The translations under genes and the position numbers were made by a program. This document shows, piece after piece, positions 42,728 through 50,870 of a stretch of 64,000 bases of DNA; the first letter of the stretch is position 1; each line of letters begins with the position of its first letter. The notes beneath the pieces are model-generated. The model was not told where the DNA came from, did no database searches, and saw only the letters and a program-made list of their open reading frames with translations. Location: assembly GCA_937874695.1 (NCBI GenBank), contig CALNAJ010000044.1:26763-90762 (forward strand), written 5' to 3'. This DNA comes from an uncultured Lactobacillus sp. (GTDB lineage: Bacteria; Bacillota; Bacilli; Lactobacillales; Lactobacillaceae).

Positions 42728-43054
42728 TTAGTTGCTGGTAGAAGCTTGATTTGCGGAAGAAGACATGTTGGAATGAGGATCGATGAATTGAATCGACAGA
42801 ACTTTCCCCATTGCGGTGGCAATCTCATTCAGTAGATTAACTGAAACGTTCATTTCACCAGTCTCAATGCGCGCAATAGTAGACTGCGGCTTGCCGACTA
42901 ACTTAGCAAAGGAACGTTGCGTCATGTGTTTCTCATCGCGTAAGTTACGGACAGCAACGGCTGCGTCGAGATTGAATGCAGCTTGACGCGCAAGGGCGGC
43001 AAACTCGGGATCGGCGGCGCTGCGTTGCTTAATATAATCACTAGTTAGAGTCAT
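42728..43054 (-). CDS. XRE family antitoxin of a HigBA/RelBE-like pair
   Basis: 108 residues, HTH at about 38-80 (MTQRSFAKLVGKPQSTIARIETGEM, core SFAKLVGKPQSTIARIETG). Its ATG overlaps the TGA of the upstream toxin frame (ATGA), the usual toxin-first layout. The toxin is interrupted by a TAG, so this antitoxin is probably free of its partner and may act only as a repressor. Ends in a Ser/Asn-rich tail. Confidence 0.85.
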   Translation of the reverse strand: MTLTSDYIKQRSAADPEFAALARQAAFNLDAAVAVRNLRDEKHMTQRSFAKLVGKPQSTIARIETGEMNVSVNLLNEIATAMGKVLSIQFIDPHSNMSSSANQASTSN

Positions 43055-43395
43055 TTGTTTTCAGCCTTTCGCTTGAAGAATAGTCGCGTTCGTTGGCGCC
43101 CCTTTTTGATTTCTCGTAAAGGCGTCTTCTGTTGCTTCTTAGTAAAGCCATGGGTAATCACGAATTGCTGGCCTTCGACGTGAAAATAGATAGCACGCTG
43201 GATGTTAGTCGCAAACTACGATCGGATCTCGTAAAGGTTGGGTTCTAACTTTCGAATCCACTTCTCCCGGCTAGCAATGAGAAGACCAAATTCTTCAATT
43301 TTTGAAATTGTTGACATCAACTTAGCCGCGTCTTGTTTAGGGATGCCAGCGAGAAAGTCATCAAATTCTTCCCAATCATAATACAGAAACTCCAT
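43051..43395 (-). pseudogene. RelE/HigB (Gp49-like) toxin gene broken by a TAG
   Basis: The frame from ATG 43395 to TGA 43051 is 115 codons with a single in-frame TAG at codon 60 (43216-43218). Before it: FLYYDWEEFDDFLAGIP to RKLEPNLYEIRS. After it: FATNIQRAIYFHVEGQQFV, then ITHGFTKKQQKTP and REIKKGRQR. The order LEPNLYEIR, R-x-IYF and HGFTKK-x-x-KTP is the classic phage-derived Gp49/HigB RelE fold; the missing residue is normally Lys or similar (one base from TAG). GGGG lies upstream. The rest is undamaged, so the loss looks recent. Confidence 0.85.
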
Positions 43396-43488
43396 CTATG
43401 AATTCCCCTAATGATAGCCAATCCGCTATCAACTGGCAACCAAATAGGCTTGCTAGTTACGATTGACCTAAATTGGCGGTACATAGAC

Positions 43489-43526
43489 TAACTCCGCGAA
43501 AAAACGTGGATTTTTCGCGGAGTTTT
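43489..43526. terminator. Terminator hairpin downstream of the DUF368 gene
   Basis: AACTCCGCGAAAAA / TTTTTCGCGGAGTT, 14-bp perfect stem. Confidence 0.75.
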
Positions 43527-43530
43527 GAAT

Positions 43531-44388
43531 TTATTTGTATTTAATTTCTAGTCGACTCATCCAGTAGCCTAGACCAGTGCCAACTACCAATGCCAGCGCA
43601 CTGAATGACAAGGTGCTCCAGGTTGCCCCCGCGTAAGAAATGCTTTCGGCAGCGTGAGAATTGGGCACCAGAATCAGGATGGTACTGGCAACCACGATAC
43701 CCAGAATGAAGTGGTAGACGCGCGAGTGGAAGCGGTGAATCAGGTAGTCCATGCCCTTGGAAAAGAGAACCATAGCCAGCATGCCACCCAGCGCAATCGG
43801 CAGGTAGACGCCCAACAAGTCGAAGTTCTTAAATCCGGTCAACATGGGCGTGAATAATCCTAAAATCAGCAGAAGGTTGGACGGGCTCAGGCCGGGAACC
43901 AACACGCCTAGGGCAATCAGGATACCGGCGACCACGAAGCCCCAGAAGTTGGCGGGGAGAGTGCCAAAGATGTCGCTCATGAAGTATAGCAGGCCACCAC
44001 TGATCAACAGCGTGCCAAAGAACCAGCCGTAGTCCGCAGCGTCGCGGGGCGTCTGGGAGCTGGCCGTCTGCATCAGCGCAGGAAGAGTCCCCACGATGGC
44101 GCCGGCAAAGCCCCATAGCACGATGACTTGCCAGTGGGCCAGCAGATATTCCAGTGGGGCCGACAGGAGGGCGATACCCACAATGCCCCCCAAGCCGACC
44201 GGCACAAAGTACCAGAAGTCGCGTTTGAAGTTCTGTCGGAAATGGGCCATGAAGCCCAGTAGTCGTTCGTAAATGCCCAGAATGGCGGCGAGTACCCCAC
44301 CAGAAACACCGGGAAGAATGAAGCCTAGCGCAATGATCACGCCCTTAAAGAAGCGTTTCACTGGGCCATCGGATCGCGTAGTTTGCAT
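43531..44388 (-). CDS. DUF368 membrane protein, probable undecaprenyl-phosphate translocase
   Basis: 285 residues, eight to nine helices. The duplicated motif GFILPGVSGGVLAAILGIYE (first half) and LVPGLSPSNLLLILGLF (second half) is diagnostic of DUF368. Members (PopT in Vibrio) were reported to flip the C55 lipid carrier back across the membrane for cell-wall recycling. The function is taken from the family. AAAGGAG before the ATG; single gene. Confidence 0.85.
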   Translation of the reverse strand: MQTTRSDGPVKRFFKGVIIALGFILPGVSGGVLAAILGIYERLLGFMAHFRQNFKRDFWYFVPVGLGGIVGIALLSAPLEYLLAHWQVIVLWGFAGAIVGTLPALMQTASSQTPRDAADYGWFFGTLLISGGLLYFMSDIFGTLPANFWGFVVAGILIALGVLVPGLSPSNLLLILGLFTPMLTGFKNFDLLGVYLPIALGGMLAMVLFSKGMDYLIHRFHSRVYHFILGIVVASTILILVPNSHAAESISYAGATWSTLSFSALALVVGTGLGYWMSRLEIKYK

Positions 44389-44601
44389 GCGTTTCTCCTT
44401 TTTTACTTAACGGTCATAGTTGTAGTCCTCAATTTAACAAATCCCACACAGTGGCGCAACTAAAAGCGGCCAAGGGCGAGTTAACTTAGGAATTACTTTA
44501 GGAAAGGTTTGGCTGTTGCCTTGACCTTGAGTGATGGTGATTGCGTGTGCTTGTTTTGAATCATGATGGGCGTAAAGTCACTGTCTTTCAGAGGTCTGTG
44601 G

Positions 44602-44737
44602 TATACTGAACGCAACAAAGGCACAGGTGCGTCTACACCTATGCCAATGTAGAAGTCGTTGAAGACGACTGACAGTTTGATAAGCGAACAAAAATCGTTC
44701 TAGCCTGTCGAAAGCTTGATGAACGATTTTTATTTGC
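44602..44737 (+). ncRNA. Stand-alone structured RNA with own promoter and terminator
   Basis: Extended -10 TGGTATACT (44600-44607 region) predicts a start near 44614. Stem 1: GGCACAGGTG (44620-44629) / CACCTATGCC (44636-44645). Stem 2: AGTCGT (44654-44659) / ACGACT (44665-44670). Possible long-range GACAG (44671) / CTGTC (44705). Terminator AAAAATCGTTC (44690-44700) / GAACGATTTTT (44721-44731), with GAAAGC in the loop. No plus-strand gene follows, so it is not a leader. Not recognisable to me as 6S, SRP, tmRNA or RNase P RNA. Confidence 0.6.
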
Positions 44738-44770
44738 CCATTTTTTTAAAATCGAGACTAAGTCTTATAT

Positions 44771-44821
44771 CGATAACAAAAACGCTCAAAACAAATTATG
44801 TTCTGGGCGTTTTTGTTATCG
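44771..44821. terminator. Long bidirectional terminator
   Basis: CGATAACAAAAACGC / GCGTTTTTGTTATCG perfect 15-bp stem with inner AACA/TGTT pairing. Ends the minus-strand membrane protein gene and backs up the RNA at 44602. Confidence 0.88.
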
Positions 44822-44826
44822 ATCGT

Positions 44827-45282
44827 TTAATCATTATTCTTTGGTTGAGACCAGTAGCGAGCATGGGTCAGAAGTTCTTTTGACCGATCGTCTGCTGGCA
44901 CGAATCCCTTGCTGAACAGGTGTTTGAAGTACATCATGTTGTAGAGAAATCCCCACAAAAAGCCACGCAACATTTCCCAGCCGCCGACCGCGAAGAATTG
45001 GGCGAGCTGGTTAACGGGAACGGCCATGGAGAGCACCATCATGAGACTTAATTCCACACCCATGATACAGAATAAATTGTACCAGTCAGCCCGGAAAAGG
45101 GTCGGAAACGGGGGGAAGATAAACATCGTCCAGGAAAATCCGACCTTGGCGATACGCATATTCCCCGTTTCGGGATTAACAACGGTAGCGTAGTTCGGCG
45201 GTAACGGCAGACCTTGAGGGCCGTCACCATTTTGGTTATCAGGATCATCGTCGTTGTTAAAGCCCTTGAAAGGATCTTGCAT
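44827..45282 (-). CDS. DUF2628-like membrane protein
   Basis: 151 residues from ATG 45282 (MQDPFKGFNNDDDPD); an upstream frame exists to 45339 but shows no ribosome site, so the exact start is uncertain. An acidic Asp/Asn-rich head is followed by KVGFSWTMFIFPPFPTLFRADWYN, core GFSWTMFIFPPFPTLFR, the usual block of DUF2628 proteins. Two to three helices follow. Function unknown. It lies 108 bases after rlmD on the same strand. Confidence 0.65.
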   Translation of the reverse strand: MQDPFKGFNNDDDPDNQNGDGPQGLPLPPNYATVVNPETGNMRIAKVGFSWTMFIFPPFPTLFRADWYNLFCIMGVELSLMMVLSMAVPVNQLAQFFAVGGWEMLRGFLWGFLYNMMYFKHLFSKGFVPADDRSKELLTHARYWSQPKNND

Positions 45283-45390
45283 GTCATTTGCCAACTTTCT
45301 ACAGAATTCAGTGTTATACGTTAAATAAAAGTCTAACACGAAAAGACGTGTCTGCCTATTAATCTATTGGTCGTGATTATTTGGTGCTGA

Positions 45391-46911
45391 TTAATGACGG
45401 CGACTTAATTTAACGACAGCTTCACACCGCGCCGTCTGGGGCATCATGTCCACGGACTGAATGTAGTCGACTTGGTAATCGTGCGTCAATTCAACCAAGT
45501 CCTTGGCCAGCGTTGATGGGTTGCAGGAGATGTAGACCAATTTTGGTGGCCGCACTGCCAGCAAGGTTTCAATCAACGTGTCGTCCAAACCGGTGCGGGG
45601 TGGATCGACTACGATGGCGTCCGGATGGAAACCGGTCATGATCCACTTAGGCAGGAGTTCTTCGGCTGTACCAAGCTCGTAGTGGGCGTTGGTGATCCCA
45701 TTAGCGGCGGCGTTTTCGTTGGAATCCGCCACAGCTTCAGGAATGACATCCATCCCGCGAACTTCTTCAGCGACATCGGCTAAGGAGAGACCAATCGTCC
45801 CGATACCAGAGTAGGCGTCGACGACGGTTTCGCCGGGTTGTAAGTCCAGGGCCTTCTTGGCTTCGCCGTAGAGGACTTCCATTTGTGACGGGTTCAGTTG
45901 TAGGAAGGCACGTGCGGAGAGCTTGAAGGCCAGGCCATCGAGCTTTTCCGTAATCGTTTCTTCGCCGGCTAAATGGACCGTTTCGTCACCCCAGATAAGG
46001 GATGTCTTGCCGGGATTGATGTTTTGCATAACGGAGGTTACTTGGGGCAGTTCGTCTGTGATCCGCGTCAACAGGTCATGTTTATGTGGTAATTTTGGTG
46101 AATTGGTGATGACCACCAGTTGGACGTCGTCGGTGTGCGCTGCGGCGCGAACCACCAGCGTTTTAACGATACCGGATTCGGCTTCTTCATCATAGATCGG
46201 CATGTCTAAGTCCTGTAGCATCTGGACCACGGCGCGCATGACGGTCATGGTCACGGGCATCTGGACGGAACAGGTTTCCAGGTCGACCAGGTCGTGACTA
46301 CGTTCGGCGTACAGGCCGGCTTCGACCTTGCCTTCGGCGTTGCGGCGAACTTGGAATTGGGCCTTGTTACGGTAGCCGTAAGGGTCATCCATTCCCAGAG
46401 TTGGGCGCAAGTCGTAGTGACGGTAACCCTCGGGCTTGTAGCGTTCGAGGGATTGGGCAACAACGTCTCGCTTGAAGGCCAATTGGCCGGGGTAGTCCAA
46501 ATGTTCCAGCTCAAAGCCACCGACTTGATCGGCGTAGCTGTCGCGAGGTTCCACGCGGTGTGGGCTAGTCTTGCGGACCCGGTGAATCTTGGCCCGTAGG
46601 TAACGCGTGGCCACACTGGTGACTTCGGCAACGACCTCTTCGTCCGTTAAGGCGCCGGGGATGAAGACGGCCATCCGTTTGTAATAGCCGATACCTTCAC
46701 CGTTGATCCCCATGCGCTTGATGGTCAGTGGGAAACGTTGGCCAACTTCGACTTGAACCTGGGGCGTCTCCTGACGTGGCCGTCGGTTCATGGGACGGTG
46801 ATTGTTATTAGGCCGGTAATGGTTGCCAGCACCGTGTTGGCGCCGGTCGTTGTGGTCATTGCGGTCATTGCGGTCATAGCCGCGGTGATTCTTTGACTCA
46901 TAATTTGGCAT
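45391..46911 (-). CDS. rlmD: 23S rRNA (uracil-C5)-methyltransferase, RlmD/RlmCD type
   Basis: 506 residues. Unusual N-terminal tail of about 50 residues rich in Arg, Asn, His and Asp (YDRNDRNDHNDRRQHG), likely RNA-binding. A TRAM domain (GQRFPLTIKRMGINGEGIGYY) follows, then the SAM-binding VDAYSGIGTIGLSLAD, DPPRTGL, and YISCNPSTLAKDL with nucleophile Cys463. One enzyme usually does both U747 and U1939 in Gram-positives. The four-Cys Fe-S cluster typical of E. coli RlmD is not seen. ATG after AGGAG. Confidence 0.92.
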   Translation of the reverse strand: MPNYESKNHRGYDRNDRNDHNDRRQHGAGNHYRPNNNHRPMNRRPRQETPQVQVEVGQRFPLTIKRMGINGEGIGYYKRMAVFIPGALTDEEVVAEVTSVATRYLRAKIHRVRKTSPHRVEPRDSYADQVGGFELEHLDYPGQLAFKRDVVAQSLERYKPEGYRHYDLRPTLGMDDPYGYRNKAQFQVRRNAEGKVEAGLYAERSHDLVDLETCSVQMPVTMTVMRAVVQMLQDLDMPIYDEEAESGIVKTLVVRAAAHTDDVQLVVITNSPKLPHKHDLLTRITDELPQVTSVMQNINPGKTSLIWGDETVHLAGEETITEKLDGLAFKLSARAFLQLNPSQMEVLYGEAKKALDLQPGETVVDAYSGIGTIGLSLADVAEEVRGMDVIPEAVADSNENAAANGITNAHYELGTAEELLPKWIMTGFHPDAIVVDPPRTGLDDTLIETLLAVRPPKLVYISCNPSTLAKDLVELTHDYQVDYIQSVDMMPQTARCEAVVKLSRRH

Positions 46912-47098
46912 ATTTTCTCCTACTAGGTTGACGTTAGTTAAGTTAAATCATTAATTCCGAACAGTTACGGTCTTGAACATTATACCAAACTTTAGAGCTC
47001 ACCGGGGCCGTGAGCCTTTTTCACCAAATTGAAGCCGTTTCCATAGGCAATCCGTCCCCGTTTATGTACAATAAGCTTATATGCGGTTATCGTCATTG

Positions 47099-47292
47099 CA
47101 GCGCCTCCGGGACGGTGAAAATGGACCGTGGCGCTGTGGGCGGACGCTCCGAGCCATAGGGCGGTCTCGAAGCTTGACTTCAAGCCTCTGAGAACCGAGT
47201 CTCAAAGTCACCAGTTCTCTAAGCGGCAATGCGCCGCTAAGAGAACTCCCACGGCTGGGCCCATTTTCACCGTCCCTGCGGCTGAGATGGCG
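47099..47292 (+). repeat. Family I intergenic repeat, copy F
   Basis: GCGCCTCCGGGACGGTGAAAAT at the left, ATTTTCACCGTCCCTGCGGC at the right, forming the outer arms (the left block continues the GGTGAAAATGG core). The inner hairpin AGTTCTCTAAGCGGC (47213-47227) / GCCGCTAAGAGAACT (47233-47247) is perfect, 15 bp. Confidence 0.92.
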
Positions 47293-47427
47293 GTAACCCC
47301 ACAGGTGCTGTTGTCACTGGCTGGCAGTGGATTGTCCCGTTATGTAAAATGATTGTTGTGGTAGATTGAGTCCTGATGTGTGGAGTGGCAACACTAGTCT
47401 TGGCACTGCCGTTACTGTGGTTTTACC

Positions 47428-47454
47428 ACTATGTAAGCCTCGCCCGGTAAGGCG
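47428..47454 (-). repeat. Family I repeat scar (both ends fused)
   Basis: CTATGTAAGCC joined by 3 bases to CCCGGTAAGGCG: the two outer ends of copy B with the whole interior missing. It lies 140 bases after copy F, just before fetA. Confidence 0.55.
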
Positions 47455-47501
47455 CTGACTTATACTGAATCAAGTTTAAAATCAAAGAGGGGGCAGGGCC
47501 T

Positions 47502-48152
47502 ATGAGTCTGCTGGAACTAAAAGGGGTCGGCTACCAAGCCGGCGAGACGACGATCCTGGAAGATGTCGACCTGACCATCAACGCCGGCGAGTGGGTGACC
47601 ATCGCCGGACCGTCTGGGAGCGGGAAGTCCACGCTGGTGCGGATCATCGCGTCACTTCTGAGTCGGACCAGCGGCGAGTTGAACTTTGCTGGGAAATCCA
47701 TCGATACCTACGACCCGATAGCGTATCGGCGCCGGGTCTCGTACAGCTTTCAACAGCCGACCTTGTTCGGCGAAACGGTGCGCGACAATCTGAGCTTTCC
47801 CTATCAGATTCGCCAGCGATCGTTCGATGAACAACGCGCGGTGGCGGCGCTGGACTACGTGGGCTTGGCTGCCAGCGACTTGGATAAGGCCGTCATTGAC
47901 CTGTCTGGCGGTCAGCGGCAACGGGTGGCCTTACTGCGAAACGTGATGATTTATCCCGAAGTCTTGATTTTAGATGAAGTCACGGCCGGCTTGGATGCCG
48001 AGAACAAGGCATTTGTCTGGTCGATGATTCGGCATTTTAATGGCGACGATGGGATTACGATCATCGCCATTACGCATGATCAATCGGAGATCGATGTGGC
48101 GACGCGGCTGGTGACCTTGACCGACGGACGCATCACGGGAGGTACACGATGA
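47502..48152 (+). CDS. fetA: ABC transporter ATP-binding protein, FetA-like
   Basis: 216 residues. Walker A GPSGSGKST (36-44), Q-loop SFQQPTLFG, signature DLSGGQRQRVALLRN, Walker B VLILDEVTAGLD and H-loop ITHDQ. Pairs with the downstream FetB permease, whose start overlaps its stop (ATGA). E. coli FetAB exports iron; the same role under iron or oxidative stress is likely. Clear GAGGGGG ribosome site. Confidence 0.88.
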   Translation: MSLLELKGVGYQAGETTILEDVDLTINAGEWVTIAGPSGSGKSTLVRIIASLLSRTSGELNFAGKSIDTYDPIAYRRRVSYSFQQPTLFGETVRDNLSFPYQIRQRSFDEQRAVAALDYVGLAASDLDKAVIDLSGGQRQRVALLRNVMIYPEVLILDEVTAGLDAENKAFVWSMIRHFNGDDGITIIAITHDQSEIDVATRLVTLTDGRITGGTR

Positions 48153-48916
48153 ATCTAGCAGTGAATAATCAATCGTTGATTCTGGCGCTGGGACTAGTAA
48201 TGATTGCCTTGGCAATTGGGTGGCATGAGAAGCTGGGCATCGACCGTGACATGATTATTGGGGTCGTGCGGGCCGTCATTCAGCTGTTTGTGGTCGGTTA
48301 CCTGTTGAAATACGTTTTCCGTTTGGATAACGTTTGGCTCACGGCAGTCTTGATCTTAATCATTATTTTTAATGCCGGCTATAATGCCAAACAGCGCAGT
48401 AACGGGATTCCACGGGCGTTACCGATTTCCGTTGGGGCGATTCTCATCAGTACGGCGGTCACCCTGGGCGTGTTGATGCTGGCGGGGGCTATCAAGTTTA
48501 TTCCGTCGCAGATGATTCCGATCTCGGGGATGATCGCGTCGAACTCGATGGTCGCCATCGGCCTGTGCTACCGCAATCTCAACGCGGAGTTCAAGCAGGA
48601 ACGGCAGGCCGTTTTGGAAAAGTTAGCGCTGGGGGCCGACCTGAAGGATGCCTCCCGCGATATCGTCCGGGCTAGCATCAAGACGGGGATGCAGCCGACC
48701 ATCGACTCCGCTAAGACTGTGGGAATCGTGAGCCTGCCGGGGATGATGTCCGGGTTGATCTTTGCCGGCGTGGACCCGGTGCGGGCGATTAAATATCAGA
48801 TTATGGTTACCTTCATGTTAATGTCGGCGACCAGTATTGGCTCGGTATTGGCCTGTTACTGGGCCTATCGGGAATTCTACAATGAACGTAAACAGTTAGT
48901 TGGTCCGTCAAATTAG
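48149..48916 (+). CDS. fetB: ABC transporter permease, FetB-like (UPF0014)
   Basis: 255 residues, seven or so helices. DMIIGVVRAVIQLFVVGYLL near residue 32, IPISGMIASNSMVAIGLCY near 125, and VGIVSLPGMMSGLIFAGVDP near 190 are the conserved blocks of UPF0014/YbbM. A 4-base overlap with fetA shows coupled translation. Predicted to export iron with FetA. Confidence 0.88.
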   Translation: MNLAVNNQSLILALGLVMIALAIGWHEKLGIDRDMIIGVVRAVIQLFVVGYLLKYVFRLDNVWLTAVLILIIIFNAGYNAKQRSNGIPRALPISVGAILISTAVTLGVLMLAGAIKFIPSQMIPISGMIASNSMVAIGLCYRNLNAEFKQERQAVLEKLALGADLKDASRDIVRASIKTGMQPTIDSAKTVGIVSLPGMMSGLIFAGVDPVRAIKYQIMVTFMLMSATSIGSVLACYWAYREFYNERKQLVGPSN

Positions 48917-48927
48917 GAGGAAAAAAT

Positions 48928-49764
48928 ATGGCACATCGAAAAGTTGCGTTGGTTACAGGGGCGTCATCAGGAATTGGCAATGCGATTGCCCGGAGTTTAC
49001 ATCGAAACGGCGTCACGGTTTATGCCGGGGCCCGGCGCGTTAGTCGGATGAACGACCTCGACGATTTGGGGATTACGACACTGGCATTGGACATTACCGA
49101 TCCGGCGAGCGTGGAAAGTGCGGTTGACCGGATCGTCAATGAGACCGGTCGGGTAGATATTCTGGTTAACAACGCCGGCTACGGCCTGATGGGAGCGGTC
49201 GAGGATGTTCCCATGGAACAGGCCCAGGACCAATTCAACGTGAATCTCTTTGGGGCAGCGCGGCTGATTCAGTCGGTCTTGCCCATGATGCGCCAGCAAC
49301 ACGCCGGTCGGATCATCAACGTGACTTCGGTCGATGGTAAGGTGGCCCAACCTTTTGGCGCGTGGTACGTGGCGTCAAAATTTGCGTTGGAAGGCCTGTC
49401 GGATGCCCTGCGGATGGAACTTCACCCTCAGGGGATTCACGTAGCAGTGATCGAACCAGGTGCCATTCAATCGGAATGGGCGGACATTGCGGCGGACCAT
49501 TTACAGGAGCTCTCGGCGAACGGTCCGTACGAAAAGGATGCGAGTCGCGCGGCGGCCATTTTGAAGGCTGTGAAGAAGTTCTCTAGTAAGCCTAAGGTTA
49601 TCGCACGGTTGGTAGATCAGGCGGCACTGTCTCGACGGCCAAAGACGCGATACTCGGCCGGTGCAGGGAGTCAAATCCTGTGGGCTCAACGATTTTTGTC
49701 CGATAAGACGATCGACCGTCTCTGGCAAGTCGTTGGTAAAGCGGCTGAACAGATTACCCGGTAA
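48928..49764 (+). CDS. Short-chain dehydrogenase/reductase
   Basis: 278 residues, Rossmann fold. Cofactor motif TGASSGIG (10-17), NNAGYG near 90, and the active-site Ser-Tyr-Lys set (NVTSVDGK, then YVASK). It starts 11 bases after fetB with AGGAGG, so it is the third gene of that operon. Substrate unknown; possibly a carbonyl reductase linked with stress. Confidence 0.88.
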   Translation: MAHRKVALVTGASSGIGNAIARSLHRNGVTVYAGARRVSRMNDLDDLGITTLALDITDPASVESAVDRIVNETGRVDILVNNAGYGLMGAVEDVPMEQAQDQFNVNLFGAARLIQSVLPMMRQQHAGRIINVTSVDGKVAQPFGAWYVASKFALEGLSDALRMELHPQGIHVAVIEPGAIQSEWADIAADHLQELSANGPYEKDASRAAAILKAVKKFSSKPKVIARLVDQAALSRRPKTRYSAGAGSQILWAQRFLSDKTIDRLWQVVGKAAEQITR

Positions 49765-49816
49765 CGTGAGAATCGTTGACGTGACGGTAAAACCTGTTAT
49801 GCTTAAATTAACCAGT

Positions 49817-49962
49817 ACACTAGGGGTGTCCACAACGGGCTGAGATGCGGCGAACACCGCAATCCCTTGGAACCTGTCAAGCTCAAACTTGCGAAGGGAA
49901 TGTGTCGTGGCACGGTAACGGGCCGCCGGTTCACTAACTTTGTGAGCCAGCGGTTCGTTTTA
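49817..49962 (+). promoter_or_regulatory. TPP riboswitch with terminator
   Basis: The thi-box core is clear: AGGGGTG (49822), GGGCTGAGATG (49838) with the CTGAGA pyrimidine sensor, AACCTGTC and GCGAAGGGAATG (49891). A terminator follows: CCGCCGGTTCAC (49923-49934) / GTGAGCCAGCGG (49942-49953), then TTCGTTTT. High thiamine pyrophosphate should stop transcription of thiMDE. The leader from 49963 to 50064 has no further element I recognise. Confidence 0.95.
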
Positions 49963-50064
49963 ATTTGGACGGAAATCACAATTAAAATGGCTAGCCAAGA
50001 CGTGGGGAACGTTGGGGAACGCGACTTTTAGCGAACGCATCAGGTATTCCTAAGGGGGAAGAAA

Positions 50065-50853
50065 ATGAAAGTAGACTTGTTAGACACCTTGCGCCACCAG
50101 AACCCAATCGTCTTTAACATCTCCAACTTCGTCACGGTCCAGGATGTGGCCAACGGGCTCAACGCATTGGGTGCGTCACCCATCATGTCTGAAGAGGTCG
50201 CTGAGGCCGAAGAAATGGTCAGCTTGTCCAGCGCCGTGTGCCTCAATCTGGGTGCGTTTACCCAGCGGCAGGTCGAACAGATCCGCAAGGTCGGCGAGGT
50301 TGCGAACCAGCAACACAAACCGCTAGTGATCGATCCCGTCGCCGTGGGGGCAGTGGCCTACCGCAAGATGATTGCGAGCAACCTTTTGACCCATTTTCAC
50401 CCGGACGTGATTCGCGGCAATGCCGGTGAAATTGCGGCGTTGGCTGATGTGGATTGGCAGGCCAAGGGAATCGATGCCGGTGAGGGGACCGGCGACCTGG
50501 TGGCAATTGCCCAGGCGTGTGCGCAGAAATTAAAGTGTGTCGTCATCTTGTCTGGTCCAACCGATGTCATCACCGATGGTACGCGGGTGGTTAAGGTGAT
50601 GAATGGCACGCCATTGTTCCAGGTCCATGTGGGGTCTGGTGACATGTTATCAAGTATTGTGGCGGCATTTTGCGCCGTTGAATCGGATTATTTTGAAGCG
50701 GCCCAGACGGCTTGTCTGGTCTTTGCGGCTATCGGTGAACGGGTGGCCCAGGCCACACCAAACCTCGGTGCCGGCAGCTTCAGCGTCCAGTTAATGGACG
50801 GCTTACAATTGACCACGACTGCTCAGATCAACGCGATCGCGGCCTATCAGTAG
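50065..50853 (+). CDS. thiM: Hydroxyethylthiazole kinase
   Basis: Phosphorylates the thiazole moiety salvaged from thiamine. 262 residues. PIVFNISNFVTVQDVANGLNALGASPIMS at the start (core NISNFVTVQDVANGLNALGA), DPVAVGAVAYR, RGNAGEIAAL, and the catalytic anion-hole region HVGSGDMLSSIVAAF (the catalytic Cys of some members is Asp/Met-flanked here) fit ThiM. First gene behind the TPP riboswitch, AAGGGGGAAG ribosome site. Confidence 0.95.
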   Translation: MKVDLLDTLRHQNPIVFNISNFVTVQDVANGLNALGASPIMSEEVAEAEEMVSLSSAVCLNLGAFTQRQVEQIRKVGEVANQQHKPLVIDPVAVGAVAYRKMIASNLLTHFHPDVIRGNAGEIAALADVDWQAKGIDAGEGTGDLVAIAQACAQKLKCVVILSGPTDVITDGTRVVKVMNGTPLFQVHVGSGDMLSSIVAAFCAVESDYFEAAQTACLVFAAIGERVAQATPNLGAGSFSVQLMDGLQLTTTAQINAIAAYQ

Positions 50854-50870
50854 AGAAGGGATGAGTAAGG

